A stretch of DNA of 64,000 nt from Pseudacidobacterium ailaaui (GTDB taxonomy: Bacteria > Acidobacteriota > Terriglobia > Terriglobales > Acidobacteriaceae): assembly GCF_000688455.1 (NCBI RefSeq), contig NZ_JIAL01000001.1, forward strand, positions 2,449,001 through 2,513,000. Reading direction: 5' to 3'. The stretch's first letter is position 1. Each line of letters starts with the position of its first letter. The notes beneath the pieces were generated by a model. That model saw only the letters and a program-made list of their open reading frames with translations. It did not search any database and was not told the DNA's origin. Positions 40,053 to 48,990 of this stretch are shown here, one piece after another. The translations under genes were made by a program, and so were the position numbers.

Positions 40053-41216
40053 TTATTGGGTTGCAACAACCCGATAAGCACCGGCAGGGGAGGTTGATGC
40101 CGTAGAGGCAGTAGCAAAAGAGATGAGTTGGCCTGCAGTTGCGGCGGTGGTGTCTATCTTAAAGACCTGAAGGTCAGGGCTTCCTCCGGAACAGACGACC
40201 GCAATGTAAGTGTCCGAGCTGTCCTCGATCAAGTCAGAAGGGTTTGTGCCGGTTGTGTACGGCGAATTGGGCAGCGAGGTGAGGGCGCCATTGGCAGACA
40301 GCGCAAAGCCATCCACAACACCGCTGTTCGTGGCGACGTAAACATAGCTCCCATTGGAGGAGACGATGACTGCCATGGGCCCCAGGTCAGTTTGAACGGG
40401 CGAGGTGGAAAGCTCGGAGAGTGCGCCGTTGGCTGCGATTTTGAGCACACGCAGACCATTGGTGCCATTGACGACCGTGCCGGTTTCCGTAACAAAAAGA
40501 TAAGTGCCACTGGGATCGACAGCAAGCCCATAATCAGCATTGCTGGAATTCTTGGGGTGAAGGTTCTGGAAGAGGCTGAGAGTCCCGGCGCTGGCACTGA
40601 AATTCAAGATGTCTACCCCGCCTGTACCCAATGAGATGTAAACGAGCTGGTTGTTTGGAGTCACGGCGATGCGCACCGGGGTCCCAACATCGAGGGTGAG
40701 AGCGTTGCCTTGCGCGGTCAGGGCACCGGTGCTGGTGTTGATGGCGAAAAGGTATGCTGATGCATTGGTCCCGGCCACACCTTGTGCTGCAATCAGCCAG
40801 TTTCCGGTGGTATCGACTTTCAAGGCAGAGGGAAGAATTCCGGTCACCAGGGGGTTACCGCTGTTCAGGATACTGAGTGAGCCGTTGCTGTTGATACTGT
40901 AGCCATAGATGCCGCCATCGATGCTGCCCACAAATAGAAAGCTGTTTTGGGGAGTGATGGCCAGAGCGCTGGGGGTCACCAGGCCAAAGTTATAAGGAGA
41001 TCCGGAAAGTGAGGCCACACCGCTGCTGGTGATATTGAAAGCCGCAAGAGTCAGGGGATTGGTGCTGATGTTCGCAATATAGAGATAGTCTCCGCTGGTA
41101 GTGTTACCTCCTCCGCCTGAATGATTTTCATCGGGGAAAAATTTGCCTCCGCACGATGACAGAAAAAGGCATCCTGCAAACGGCAATATCAGGAGAGAGC
41201 GAAACATCCAATTCAT
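40053..41216 (-). CDS. Beta-propeller lipoprotein (lactonase/YncE-like)
   Basis: A 387-residue exported protein with a lipobox LSSC (Cys about residue 22) followed by a Gly-rich linker. The rest consists of repeated blades of about 45-50 residues, with units such as YLYIANISTNPLTLAAFNI, FLFVGSIDGGIYGYSIN, LVYISLGTGGVDILNFS, YLFVTETG and YVYVATNSGVVDGFALS. This is the seven-bladed 6-phosphogluconolactonase/YncE-like propeller fold. Such lipoproteins are frequent in Acidobacteriota; most lack the lactonase active site and their role is unknown. It stands alone and is divergent from the M28 peptidase gene. Confidence 0.75.
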   Translation of the reverse strand: MNWMFRSLLILPFAGCLFLSSCGGKFFPDENHSGGGGNTTSGDYLYIANISTNPLTLAAFNITSSGVASLSGSPYNFGLVTPSALAITPQNSFLFVGSIDGGIYGYSINSNGSLSILNSGNPLVTGILPSALKVDTTGNWLIAAQGVAGTNASAYLFAINTSTGALTAQGNALTLDVGTPVRIAVTPNNQLVYISLGTGGVDILNFSASAGTLSLFQNLHPKNSSNADYGLAVDPSGTYLFVTETGTVVNGTNGLRVLKIAANGALSELSTSPVQTDLGPMAVIVSSNGSYVYVATNSGVVDGFALSANGALTSLPNSPYTTGTNPSDLIEDSSDTYIAVVCSGGSPDLQVFKIDTTAATAGQLISFATASTASTSPAGAYRVVATQ

Positions 41217-41277
41217 TTTTCACCAGTCACTTCCATCTTACTTAAGCGAGAAGAGCGGGTATACTTCCCATGAACAT

Positions 41278-42276
41278 ATGCGATACCGTTTCTGGCTTGT
41301 TTTTCTGGTTTTTCTGCCTGCCATTTTCTGCCGCGCCTCCTGGGCCGAAGAGCCCCGGTTCTGTGAGCCGTGCGTACGTGCGGACGAGGATTTTCTGGCT
41401 TCAGACGTTCTACGGGGGCGGGGCAGCGCAACCCGAGATGAGCACCTGGCCGCAACTTTTGTTGCCTCCTTGTTTGAAGGCTTTGGGCTGGAGCCGGGTG
41501 GTGATCACGGTAGTTTCCTTCAGAAAGCTCCTTTACCGAACCCGCTTCCGGACCGTGTCCAGCGGCATCTTGCATCCTTTGAAAATGTGCCACGCACGGA
41601 GACATGGAATGTTGTTGGCATCCTGCGGGGGTCCGATACAAAGACGCGGCAGGACGCGATTTTGCTCACCGCCCACCTTGATCATTTGGGCGTGGGTCAG
41701 CCTGTGAATGGAGACAGCATCTATAACGGAGCAGATGATGATGCCTCCGGGACGACGGCCGTCATTGAGTTGGCCCGGGTGTTGAGCCAGGGAAAGCGTC
41801 CGAAGCGTACGGTGCTTTTTGTGCTTTTTGGTTCAGAGGAGCTGGGAGGCTTTGGCAACCGGTATTTTCTGGACCATCCGCCCGTACCGCTGGACCATAT
41901 TGTTGCCAACCTGGAATTTGAGATGATTGGGCGACCGGATCCAGCCGTGCGTGCGGGTCATTTCTGGCTTACCGGATACGAGCGCAGCGATCTTGGTCCA
42001 GAGCTGGCCAAGCACGGTGCGCACCTTGTGGCCGATCCGCACCCGGAGCAGAAATTCTTCCAGCGTTCGGACAATTATGCCTTGGCCAAGCGCGGGATCA
42101 TTGCGCAGACGGTCTCCAGCTTCAATCTCCATAAGGACTATCACCGTCCGAGTGACGAGATCAGCAAACTGGATTTTGCTTATATGACGACCGTGATCTC
42201 GTCCATGGTGAAACCGGTGCTGTGGCTGGCGAATACGGAGTGGAAACCAAAATGGAACCCGGGCGGAAAGCCATAA
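41278..42276 (+). CDS. Exported M28-family zinc metallopeptidase
   Basis: A 332-residue protein with a signal peptide (about 1-22, ending ASWA). The co-catalytic di-zinc site of M28 peptidases is complete: HLDHLGVG (first His), NGADDDASGT (bridging Asp), GSEELGG (general base Glu), EFEMIGRPD (Asp/Glu) and DYHRPSDE (last His). It probably removes N-terminal amino acids from peptides in the periplasm. The ATG at 41278 is the start that opens directly into the signal. It is short for the family, with no protease-associated domain. Confidence 0.85.
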   Translation: MRYRFWLVFLVFLPAIFCRASWAEEPRFCEPCVRADEDFLASDVLRGRGSATRDEHLAATFVASLFEGFGLEPGGDHGSFLQKAPLPNPLPDRVQRHLASFENVPRTETWNVVGILRGSDTKTRQDAILLTAHLDHLGVGQPVNGDSIYNGADDDASGTTAVIELARVLSQGKRPKRTVLFVLFGSEELGGFGNRYFLDHPPVPLDHIVANLEFEMIGRPDPAVRAGHFWLTGYERSDLGPELAKHGAHLVADPHPEQKFFQRSDNYALAKRGIIAQTVSSFNLHKDYHRPSDEISKLDFAYMTTVISSMVKPVLWLANTEWKPKWNPGGKP

Positions 42277-42284
42277 AGTTTTCT

Positions 42285-42318
42285 GGCCCGCCCGTTGACG
42301 TGGTACAACCGGCGGGCC
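42285..42318. terminator. Possible bidirectional terminator hairpin between convergent genes
   Basis: GGCCCGCC (42285-42292) and GGCGGGCC (42311-42318) form a perfect 8-bp GC stem around an 18-base loop, between the stops of the M28 peptidase and TonB-dependent receptor genes. T runs are weak on both sides. Confidence 0.45.
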
Positions 42319-42329
42319 GCTTCTTCTGA

Positions 42330-45251
42330 TTAGAAGTTGAAGGAGGCCTGTAGCGTAAAGCTACGGTTGCCAGGTGTACGAGGTCCGAAAAAGCCCCCGG
42401 CTAGCGACTGCGATTTGCCGAAGAAGGGGGAGAGCAGAGTTCCATTCGGTGTACCCAGGTTCTCATGATTCAGAATGTTGGTCCCGAAGGCCGAAAGGGT
42501 CAGGCTGTATTTGCGCGAGACTGTCTGGTCCAACCGGCCAGGGCCACCCTGGTTGCCGCTGAGTCCCATAAAGCCTCCGCGTCCGCGACCCCCGCCAGGA
42601 CCGTGCGGGCCGCCGCCGCTGGCCCCTCCGCCCTCTACCCGCGGCCCGATGCCGATGACTTTGCTGACGCGCATATTCAGGCTGATGTTCTGTGGTCCTG
42701 TGCCGTATCCATAGGGAATGATCTTTTCATTGGTGCCAGCCGGATTGGTATTGAGGCAAGGCACGCCGTGAAGACCATAGTTTGCCGGATTGATGGCGCC
42801 CTGTTCTGAGCAGCTTGCTGCAAAGGTAGGACGGGCATTGAACTGATTGTTTGCAGTCAGATCGCTGCCGATTGTGATGTCATAAGGGGTACCGGAGTTA
42901 TAGGCCACCATCGGAGAGAATGACAAGGCCCAGGGCGCCTGAATATTTCCAAGAACAACAAACCGCTGATGGATATCAAAGCCCATGCGTCCATAGTCCA
43001 GCTTCAGATCATGTGGGTTGGATGGCATGGAGTTTACCCCACCGGTATTGCCCAGTGCGTTGTTGTACATGTAAAAGCCAAAGAGAGTGAAGCGGCGGAA
43101 GCGCGCATTTCCACTGGCCAGGATCTGGCTCTGGCGATAAAAGCCCTCAGACTGATAGGTGTATAAGTTGATGGGCGGAGCCGAGAAGCCGGACGCGGGG
43201 ATGTTCTCATAAGTGCCGTCTGTGGAGTCCCAGAAAGGCGCAGTAATGTTGTTGGTAAGGTACTGGTGGACGCCCTGGCTGTAGAGATAGGTGACGTTCA
43301 TCGTTGCCGTTTTGCTCAACTGCCGGTCAATCCCAATCGCTGCTTGCATGTCCAGCGCAGCATGGAAGCGTGAATCTGTCTGATAGTACGTCGGCGCGGT
43401 GTTTTGATTGCTGGAATTGTTAAAGCTCTGGATGTAGATCTGTTGTGCAGGGTGGTACTGGTTATAGCGGATGGTGAAGATGGGGAAGGGAGTACTGCCT
43501 CCACCGCCGAAGGTGTTGGCAACGCCCCAGCGCTGGAAGAACCAGCCGTATCCGGCACGCAATACGGTCTTTGCCGGCTTGCCATCGCCGCCATCGAGGG
43601 CATAAGCAAGGGAAAAACGTGGTGCCCAGTCGTTGATGTCGTGAATATAGTTCTGGGCCTCCCACCGGAGTCCGTAGCTGAAGGTAAATCGAGGATTGAC
43701 TTTTAAGTCATCCTGATAGAAAAGGGAGGCGTCAAAGAGGGTTGCGCGTGCAGTGTACTGACCGTTGTTGATGATCGTAACTTGGTACTTCTGCGGATTA
43801 TGGCTGATGTAATCGGACAATGATTGGTAGGTATAAAGACCGTTTGTGCCGGCGTTGCTGAAGTTGGCGTCGCGCGTGGCGCGAAGTCTGGCACCAAAAT
43901 TCATGGAGTGCTTTCCGGCCGCTGCTGTGAAGTAGTCCTGCAGCTCAAAGTAGTCCTGATTATCGCGCACCGTGCCGCTGTTGCTGCCACCAGTTGTGAA
44001 GGCGCCCTGCACAGAGATGGTGGGATCCACAGAAAGCGGCGTCTGCGTGGACCGGCTGCGAGTATATTCAAAGCGCATGTCGTTTACCACGCGCGGACTC
44101 ATGACCCAACTGTTGCTGAGCTGAATCTCGTTTTCAATGCTATGGGTGTTATAGCCGGTCGAAGGCAGGCTGGTTTCACCGATGCCGGAGTTGGATTGCT
44201 GGTTACGAGTAAAACTATAACGGAGCGTGAGGGTGTTATTTTGCCCGAGTTGCACGTCCAGGCGAGGACTGACGTCAATGCGCGTGCTGGGATTGCCGAC
44301 GGTTTCATTCAGATAAACGGGACTATTTGCATCCGTTGTGTTTACGGGGTCAATCGCATCAATGATGTTGACGTTTTGATTGTTCCTGCCAAAGGTACTC
44401 AGAAAGAAAGAGGCGTTTTTGGAAATCGGACCGCTGACATCGCCATGGATGAAGTAGGAATAGTATGGCGGCATCTTGATAGGAGGCAGGGTCGTCGATC
44501 CGGTCTGCCGGTTAGAATTCAAAATCGGGTTGGATGAATTGAATGCCGAGTCATTGCCAAAGACGTTGACGCTGCCGTGAAATTTGTCAGTACCTGGTTT
44601 AGTAAAGATTTCAATCCGCCCATAGCCTAAGCGGTCGTACTGAGCAGAAAACGGGTTCTGGTTAACGCGTATCTCACGGATGGCCGATTTGGGAGGAAGC
44701 TGTCCGCCGGTGAAGCCATCAATATAAATCTGTCCACCATTGGGACCAGCAGAAGGGCCGGCAAGCGCCTGTAGTTCGTTTTGCAGCTCGTCGGGATCGT
44801 CAGAAAGCGCGTCGAGGTCCTTGCCCTTGATGACAATTGCGTTGGCATTGTTCTCAGGGTTGGTGTCCACGGTAGTGGTTTCCGCCTGGACCTGTACCTG
44901 CTGTTGCTCAACCTGGATCTGAAGGGAAACATCGTACTGCTTGGATTGTCCTGCAGTAATTGTGACCGCCTTGGATTGCGACGGAGCAAAGCCCTGCGCC
45001 GTCACAATAACAATATAGGTGCCGGGAGCAAGATTGCTCACCTGATAGGCACCCGTTCCATTGGAGGTGACGGTGGCGACCGTGTGACCGTCCGGCGTTG
45101 TCAGGTTGACGGCTGCGTTCGGAATGACGGCGCCAGTCGGGTCGGTCACCTGGCCATGTAGCGAACCTTTTGCGGACTGGGCCTGAGCGCCGCAGGTCAA
45201 CAACAGACCAAGCAAGACAGGAAAAAAAGATAGCAGAACTCTCCGTTTCAC
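42330..45251 (-). CDS. Oar-like TonB-dependent receptor with carboxypeptidase-regulatory domain
   Basis: A 973-residue outer-membrane protein. The GTG at 45251 preceded by GGAGAG gives a clean signal peptide (MKRRVLLSFFPVLLG onward, to about residue 27). A carboxypeptidase-regulatory-like beta-sandwich follows (about 30-120), then a plug (about 135-225) with IYIDGFTGGQLPPKSAIREIR, and a long beta-barrel ending in Phe (TLQASFNF). This is the Oar-type receptor layout, abundant in Acidobacteriota and thought to import oligosaccharides or other large ligands. Near the C-terminus (about 890-925) is an odd Gly/Arg-rich tract (GGGPHGPGGGRGRGG) that interrupts barrel strands and probably forms an extracellular loop. 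The ligand is unknown. Confidence 0.88.
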   Translation of the reverse strand: MKRRVLLSFFPVLLGLLLTCGAQAQSAKGSLHGQVTDPTGAVIPNAAVNLTTPDGHTVATVTSNGTGAYQVSNLAPGTYIVIVTAQGFAPSQSKAVTITAGQSKQYDVSLQIQVEQQQVQVQAETTTVDTNPENNANAIVIKGKDLDALSDDPDELQNELQALAGPSAGPNGGQIYIDGFTGGQLPPKSAIREIRVNQNPFSAQYDRLGYGRIEIFTKPGTDKFHGSVNVFGNDSAFNSSNPILNSNRQTGSTTLPPIKMPPYYSYFIHGDVSGPISKNASFFLSTFGRNNQNVNIIDAIDPVNTTDANSPVYLNETVGNPSTRIDVSPRLDVQLGQNNTLTLRYSFTRNQQSNSGIGETSLPSTGYNTHSIENEIQLSNSWVMSPRVVNDMRFEYTRSRSTQTPLSVDPTISVQGAFTTGGSNSGTVRDNQDYFELQDYFTAAAGKHSMNFGARLRATRDANFSNAGTNGLYTYQSLSDYISHNPQKYQVTIINNGQYTARATLFDASLFYQDDLKVNPRFTFSYGLRWEAQNYIHDINDWAPRFSLAYALDGGDGKPAKTVLRAGYGWFFQRWGVANTFGGGGSTPFPIFTIRYNQYHPAQQIYIQSFNNSSNQNTAPTYYQTDSRFHAALDMQAAIGIDRQLSKTATMNVTYLYSQGVHQYLTNNITAPFWDSTDGTYENIPASGFSAPPINLYTYQSEGFYRQSQILASGNARFRRFTLFGFYMYNNALGNTGGVNSMPSNPHDLKLDYGRMGFDIHQRFVVLGNIQAPWALSFSPMVAYNSGTPYDITIGSDLTANNQFNARPTFAASCSEQGAINPANYGLHGVPCLNTNPAGTNEKIIPYGYGTGPQNISLNMRVSKVIGIGPRVEGGGASGGGPHGPGGGRGRGGFMGLSGNQGGPGRLDQTVSRKYSLTLSAFGTNILNHENLGTPNGTLLSPFFGKSQSLAGGFFGPRTPGNRSFTLQASFNF

Positions 45252-45323
45252 AAAACTCTCCAAGATTGCAATTCGTTCGTGCGATATGGTCTTCTTTGAA
45301 CATCAGAGCATTTGCCCCGATGT

Positions 45324-46451
45324 TTACTGCGGCTGACCAGCACCGCTGGCGGCCGCATCACCTCCACTGCCGAGGCTCCAGGAAGAAGAGAAAAGGCTCT
45401 GGCTTTCTTTGGTAGAAGCCTGAAGCATGGGTTCGACTCCGGCAAGCAGCGTAATGGCAGTAGCGCTTTCCGGTGACCCTTCCGTAGCGACGATCATGAC
45501 TGCGTCACCTTGATGCAGATCAGAAATCTGCACTGTGGGGGCGCGCTGAATGACCTGTTGAAGGTCTCCGCTGTGTTGCTGCGGTTGGCCGCCCATGGGC
45601 ATGGGACGAGCAGCGGCCTGTTCCGGGACTCCGTTTTGACGGGCAGCGCCTTTCAGGCGCATGGCGATCATCTGTGCCATCTGTGGGTCAAGCCTGTGCA
45701 ACTGCGAGTCAGGAGTGAAGTGGATCGTGACCGGCTTTTTTGTGGCAAGGTCGGTGACGGTAATCACCTGGGCCGCAGCATTCACGCTTAGGACCGTGGC
45801 CGCGATATTGCGGAAAGTCCCGGCGACGATTTCATCTGCGTTGAGCTCATTGCCGTCCGGACTGCGGTCTCCGCGAGCGCGCAACTGGTCTCCAGGCCTG
45901 ATCTGGTCCAGAGTAGAGGTCTTGGCATCATCGAACTTGACTGAGTCCTGAGCATAGCGGCGGACGATTGTCCTGGGAGTGGCATGGATTGTGATTGTAT
46001 GCGTACCTGAGGCCACGATGATTGTTCCGGTGGAGGGGTCCACAGACTTGACAATGCCTCCGGCGCCTCGGCGTTGCCAGTCCTCGCGCTCCTGCTGTTG
46101 CTTCTGAGCGATGTCGCTTTGTTTCATCGCAATGATGGTCTGCGCCGTATAGCTATTCGGACCAGCCGCAGCGCTGGCGCGGACGAGAATGCGATCGCCG
46201 ACGGCGAGGTCCTGGACGTGGATGGGCGTTGCGCTGCTAAGGTCTTTCTGGCCAGGCTCGGCACGCAAAATGCGCGTTGAATCGGTCGTAGCAATCGTGG
46301 AAATTGCGCCAGAATCCGTCTTGATCGTGAGAGTGTTTCCATTGATGGTTGTGACTGTGCCGATCAAACGAGCTGCTGAGGGCGCCTGTGCATACAAGGC
46401 CGCCACCGAAGCGGACACCATGAAAGCGAGAGTGGTGCGAGCAAATGGCAT
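45324..46451 (-). CDS. Exported DUF5666-like repeat protein
   Basis: A 375-residue protein with a signal peptide (about 1-22). Three related beta-rich units follow (about 28-105, 130-215, 218-340). Each has the pattern of DUF5666: a GTVTTINGNTLTIKTDSG-like strand pair, then a threshold motif such as VQDLAVGDRILVRA, IRPGDQLRARGD or DLHQGDAVMIVA. The C-terminal tail is Ser/Gly-rich. The function is unknown. It lies 72 bases upstream of the TonB-dependent receptor in the same direction and could share its transcript. Confidence 0.68.
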   Translation of the reverse strand: MPFARTTLAFMVSASVAALYAQAPSAARLIGTVTTINGNTLTIKTDSGAISTIATTDSTRILRAEPGQKDLSSATPIHVQDLAVGDRILVRASAAAGPNSYTAQTIIAMKQSDIAQKQQQEREDWQRRGAGGIVKSVDPSTGTIIVASGTHTITIHATPRTIVRRYAQDSVKFDDAKTSTLDQIRPGDQLRARGDRSPDGNELNADEIVAGTFRNIAATVLSVNAAAQVITVTDLATKKPVTIHFTPDSQLHRLDPQMAQMIAMRLKGAARQNGVPEQAAARPMPMGGQPQQHSGDLQQVIQRAPTVQISDLHQGDAVMIVATEGSPESATAITLLAGVEPMLQASTKESQSLFSSSWSLGSGGDAAASGAGQPQ

Positions 46452-46646
46452 ATTCTTCCCGATACCTGGCCCCCGAGGGCGGTTGCTCTGCGGGGAAAAC
46501 CTCAGTTGGTAAGACGAACAGATTGCTGGAAAGACGCAGAAAAATTACGCTTAAGGATTGTTTAAGCATTCTTTCAGGGCATTGGATCTGCCCGGAAACG
46601 GGCTTATCCATTTATTATCAGCAAAGAACCAAATCCGGAACCTCTG

Positions 46647-47939
46647 ATGGCCATCACAAATGTGAACAAATCTTCTATGAGTACCATTGCGTCCCCTGGC
46701 GGCACGAACAAGAGTGCGATGGCAATGGTAACAACGCTGTTTTTTGTGTGGGGTTTTTTGACATCGCTGAATGACATTCTGATTCCCCATCTCAAGTCCA
46801 TTTTTTCGCTGAATTATGCCGAAGCGATGCTGGTGCAGTTTGCTTTCTTCTGCTCCTATGCAGCATTCGGTATCCCCTCCGGCAAAGTGGTGGAATGGAT
46901 TGGCTATCAGCGCACGATGGTGGCGGGTTTGTTTACGATGTGCGCTGGTGCGCTGCTGTTCATTCCCGCTGCCAGTGTGCCCTCGTTCGCCCTGTTTCTG
47001 ACGGCCCTGATTGTTCTGGCGGCGGGGATCACGGCCTTGCAGGTGGCGGCGAACCCCTATGTTTCTGTGTTGGGTCCTTCGGAAACGGCTTCAAGCCGGC
47101 TGAACCTTACGCAGGCATTCAATTCCCTGGGCACGGTGATTGGACCGCTGCTGGGAGGCTGGCTGATTCTGCGCGGAGCCAAGGTGCTCGATACGAGCGG
47201 ATTCTCACCGGAGCAACTGCGAGCCTATCGCATTCATGAGGCGGCAACGGTGAAGTTTCCTTACTTCGCGATTGCTCTGGCCCTGGTGGTGCTGGGACTG
47301 GCGATTGCGCTCTACAGGTTTCCGCGGATTGACGCCACCAGAGATTACCGTCCCATGGGCGAGAAGAAGGACAGCATCTGGCGCCATCGCCATGTAGTCC
47401 TGGGGGCGGTCGCAATCTTTGTCTATGTCGGCGCAGAGGTTTCGATCGGCAGCTTTCTGATTAACTACTTTAATCAACCGGAAATTGGAGGACTGAGTGC
47501 TCTTGCGGCTTCGGCCCTGGTGCCGTTCTACTGGGGTGGCGCAATGGTAGGCCGCTTCATCGGTTCAGCCATCTTACAGAAGATGCAGACCGGAAGACTG
47601 CTGGGGCTGTGTGCAATGGTGGCGAGCGTTCTGGTGGTGGTATCCATGCTTACGCTTGGCCATGTGGCCATCTGGAGCATCCTGCTCGTGGGTCTCTTCA
47701 ATTCCATCATGTTTCCCAGCATCTTTACCCTTGGCATTGCTGAAATGGGACCGCTGACCGGAGAAGCTTCCGGATTGCTGGTAACTGCGATCGTTGGCGG
47801 CGCCCTGATTCCTGAAGTGCAGGGAGTGCTGGCCGATCGCATCGGCATTCACCACGCCTTTGTATTACCTGTGCTGTGCTATTTGTTCATTGCTTATTAC
47901 GGATTCAGCGGATCACGGGTCATCGCGGCTGAATCATAA
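46647..47939 (+). CDS. Sugar:H+ symporter, FucP/glucose-galactose MFS family
   Basis: A 430-residue major facilitator superfamily protein with twelve predicted helices. The first helix, ALFFVWGF-like (VTTLFFVWGFLTSLNDILIP, about 29-48), and the later GKVVEWIGYQRTMVAGL are typical of the FHS family (fucose, glucose/galactose). Helices seven to twelve include AIFVYVGAEVSIGSFLINYF and IFTLGIAEMGPLTGEASGLL. It probably imports a hexose with a proton; which sugar cannot be told. It is divergent from the DUF5666-like gene. The ATG at 46677 is an alternative start. Confidence 0.85.
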   Translation: MAITNVNKSSMSTIASPGGTNKSAMAMVTTLFFVWGFLTSLNDILIPHLKSIFSLNYAEAMLVQFAFFCSYAAFGIPSGKVVEWIGYQRTMVAGLFTMCAGALLFIPAASVPSFALFLTALIVLAAGITALQVAANPYVSVLGPSETASSRLNLTQAFNSLGTVIGPLLGGWLILRGAKVLDTSGFSPEQLRAYRIHEAATVKFPYFAIALALVVLGLAIALYRFPRIDATRDYRPMGEKKDSIWRHRHVVLGAVAIFVYVGAEVSIGSFLINYFNQPEIGGLSALAASALVPFYWGGAMVGRFIGSAILQKMQTGRLLGLCAMVASVLVVVSMLTLGHVAIWSILLVGLFNSIMFPSIFTLGIAEMGPLTGEASGLLVTAIVGGALIPEVQGVLADRIGIHHAFVLPVLCYLFIAYYGFSGSRVIAAES

Positions 47940-48107
47940 GGCGCAGCGCAGACAAGGTGCGACCACAGGAGCCTTACTGCTCTTTCTGCGGACATTCACA
48001 ATAGCAGCTCGGGACCGGGCTGAATCGCTCTTCGTTCAGGGTGCTGTAGGTCCGGCGCATTCGTCTGCTCTGTTCATGCAATAAAAATCAGGTCAAAAAA
48101 AATATTT

Positions 48108-48119
48108 AACCAAACGGTT
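48108..48119. promoter_or_regulatory. Candidate operator 1 upstream of arsR (overlaps -35)
   Basis: AACCAAACGGTT is an inverted repeat AACCA/(C)GGTT with one mismatch and a 2-base centre. Its last two bases are the first two of the -35 box. Its centre is 41 bases upstream of operator 2, about four helical turns. Confidence 0.55.
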
Positions 48120-48146
48120 GACAGCGGTCTCTGGGTGGCCTAAGAT
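48118..48146 (+). promoter_or_regulatory. Sigma-70 promoter of arsR-SRPBCC, nearly leaderless
   Basis: A perfect -35 TTGACA (48118-48123), a 17-base spacer and -10 TAAGAT (48141-48146, five of six). The start would be near 48153, about two bases before the ATG at 48155, and no Shine-Dalgarno precedes the ATG. The two palindromes lie on the -35 and on the start codon. Confidence 0.7.
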
Positions 48147-48148
48147 TC

Positions 48149-48160
48149 AACCAAATGGTT
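48149..48160. promoter_or_regulatory. Candidate operator 2 overlapping the arsR start codon
   Basis: AACCAAATGGTT is a perfect inverted repeat (AACCA/TGGTT) around two A residues. It includes the ATG at 48155-48157 and the predicted transcription start. A bound repressor would block initiation. Confidence 0.6.
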
Positions 48161-48487
48161 AAGTCTTCCACTGCGCAGCTTGATTCTATTTTTCATGCCC
48201 TTTCAGATCCGACGCGGCGCTCGATTTTGCGCGTCATAGCGGGCAAAGAGAAGACGGTAGGGGAAATTGCACGTCCTTATCGGATTTCTCTGGCTGCTGT
48301 TTCCAAACATCTCAAGGTGCTGGAATCAGCGGATCTGATTACGCGTGAAAGACAGGGGAGTTTTCAGGTTGTGCGCCTTAAAGCCCAATCGCTGAAGACA
48401 GCCGAAGAGTGGCTGTCTTATTACAAGCAGTTCTGGAATGAGAGACTCGATGCTCTCCAAAACCTCTTTGAAGGAGACAAAGAATGA
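48155..48487 (+). CDS. ArsR-family transcriptional repressor
   Basis: A 110-residue winged-helix protein. The typical block SIFHALSDPTRRSILRVI (about 11-28) is followed by the recognition helix region LAAVSKHLKVLESADLITRERQG (about 46-68). No metal-binding Cys motif (ELCVCDL) is present, so it belongs to the non-metal ArsR group paired with SRPBCC proteins. Its stop overlaps the start of the SRPBCC gene (ATGA). Two palindromes on its own promoter suggest autorepression. The C-terminal 30 residues (WLSYYKQFWNERLDALQ) form the usual dimer helix. Confidence 0.88.
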   Translation: MVKSSTAQLDSIFHALSDPTRRSILRVIAGKEKTVGEIARPYRISLAAVSKHLKVLESADLITRERQGSFQVVRLKAQSLKTAEEWLSYYKQFWNERLDALQNLFEGDKE

Positions 48488-48936
48488 CGGACACACTGAA
48501 GCTGCAACTGAAGCGTACGATTAAAGCCTCCCCTGCTGAGCTTTTTGCTGCATGGACCCAACCTGAGCTGATGAAAAAATGGTATGCGCCGGGAACAATG
48601 ACTGTCCCGGTGGCGGTTTCTGACTTGCGTATCGGAGGAAGCTATCGGTTGGAGATGGCAGATGGGCCGGAGCAGAGGCATGTTGCTGTTGGTACCTATA
48701 AGCAGATCATTCCCAACAAGCTGCTGGCCTTTACCTGGAATTCAGATTGCTCTACGGACACATCAGCGGAAACGCTGGTCACGATTGAATTCACAGAAGT
48801 GGCTGGTGGGACCGAACTGGTCCTCACCCATGAAGGGTTCACAGATGTGGAGACCAGAGACAAACACGAGCATGGCTGGAACGGATGCCTGGACAATCTG
48901 AATCAGCTGGCAGCAATTGTCCCTGTTCTGATGTGA
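48484..48936 (+). CDS. SRPBCC/AHSA1-like protein
   Basis: A 150-residue START-like protein with the AHSA1 pattern: IKASPAELFAAWTQPELMKKWYAPG near the N-terminus, YRLEMADG in the middle, and HEHGWNGCLDNLNQLA at the end. It forms a hydrophobic cavity for a small ligand in the family. It overlaps the arsR stop by four bases, and ArsR-SRPBCC pairs are widespread. I infer that the two are co-regulated; the ligand is unknown. A hairpin downstream may end transcription. Confidence 0.85.
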   Translation: MTDTLKLQLKRTIKASPAELFAAWTQPELMKKWYAPGTMTVPVAVSDLRIGGSYRLEMADGPEQRHVAVGTYKQIIPNKLLAFTWNSDCSTDTSAETLVTIEFTEVAGGTELVLTHEGFTDVETRDKHEHGWNGCLDNLNQLAAIVPVLM

Positions 48937-48948
48937 AGCGGAAAGTAC

Positions 48949-48984
48949 GCTGCCATTCTTTTCTGAGCAGCAGGGAATGGCAGC
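48949..48984. terminator. Inverted repeat between convergent SRPBCC and Lrp genes
   Basis: GCTGCCATTC (48949-48958) and GAATGGCAGC (48975-48984) form a perfect 10-bp stem with a 16-base loop, placed between the two convergent stops. No strong T run follows on either strand, so it may be a weak bidirectional terminator. Confidence 0.45.
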
Positions 48985-48990
48985 GGGTCT

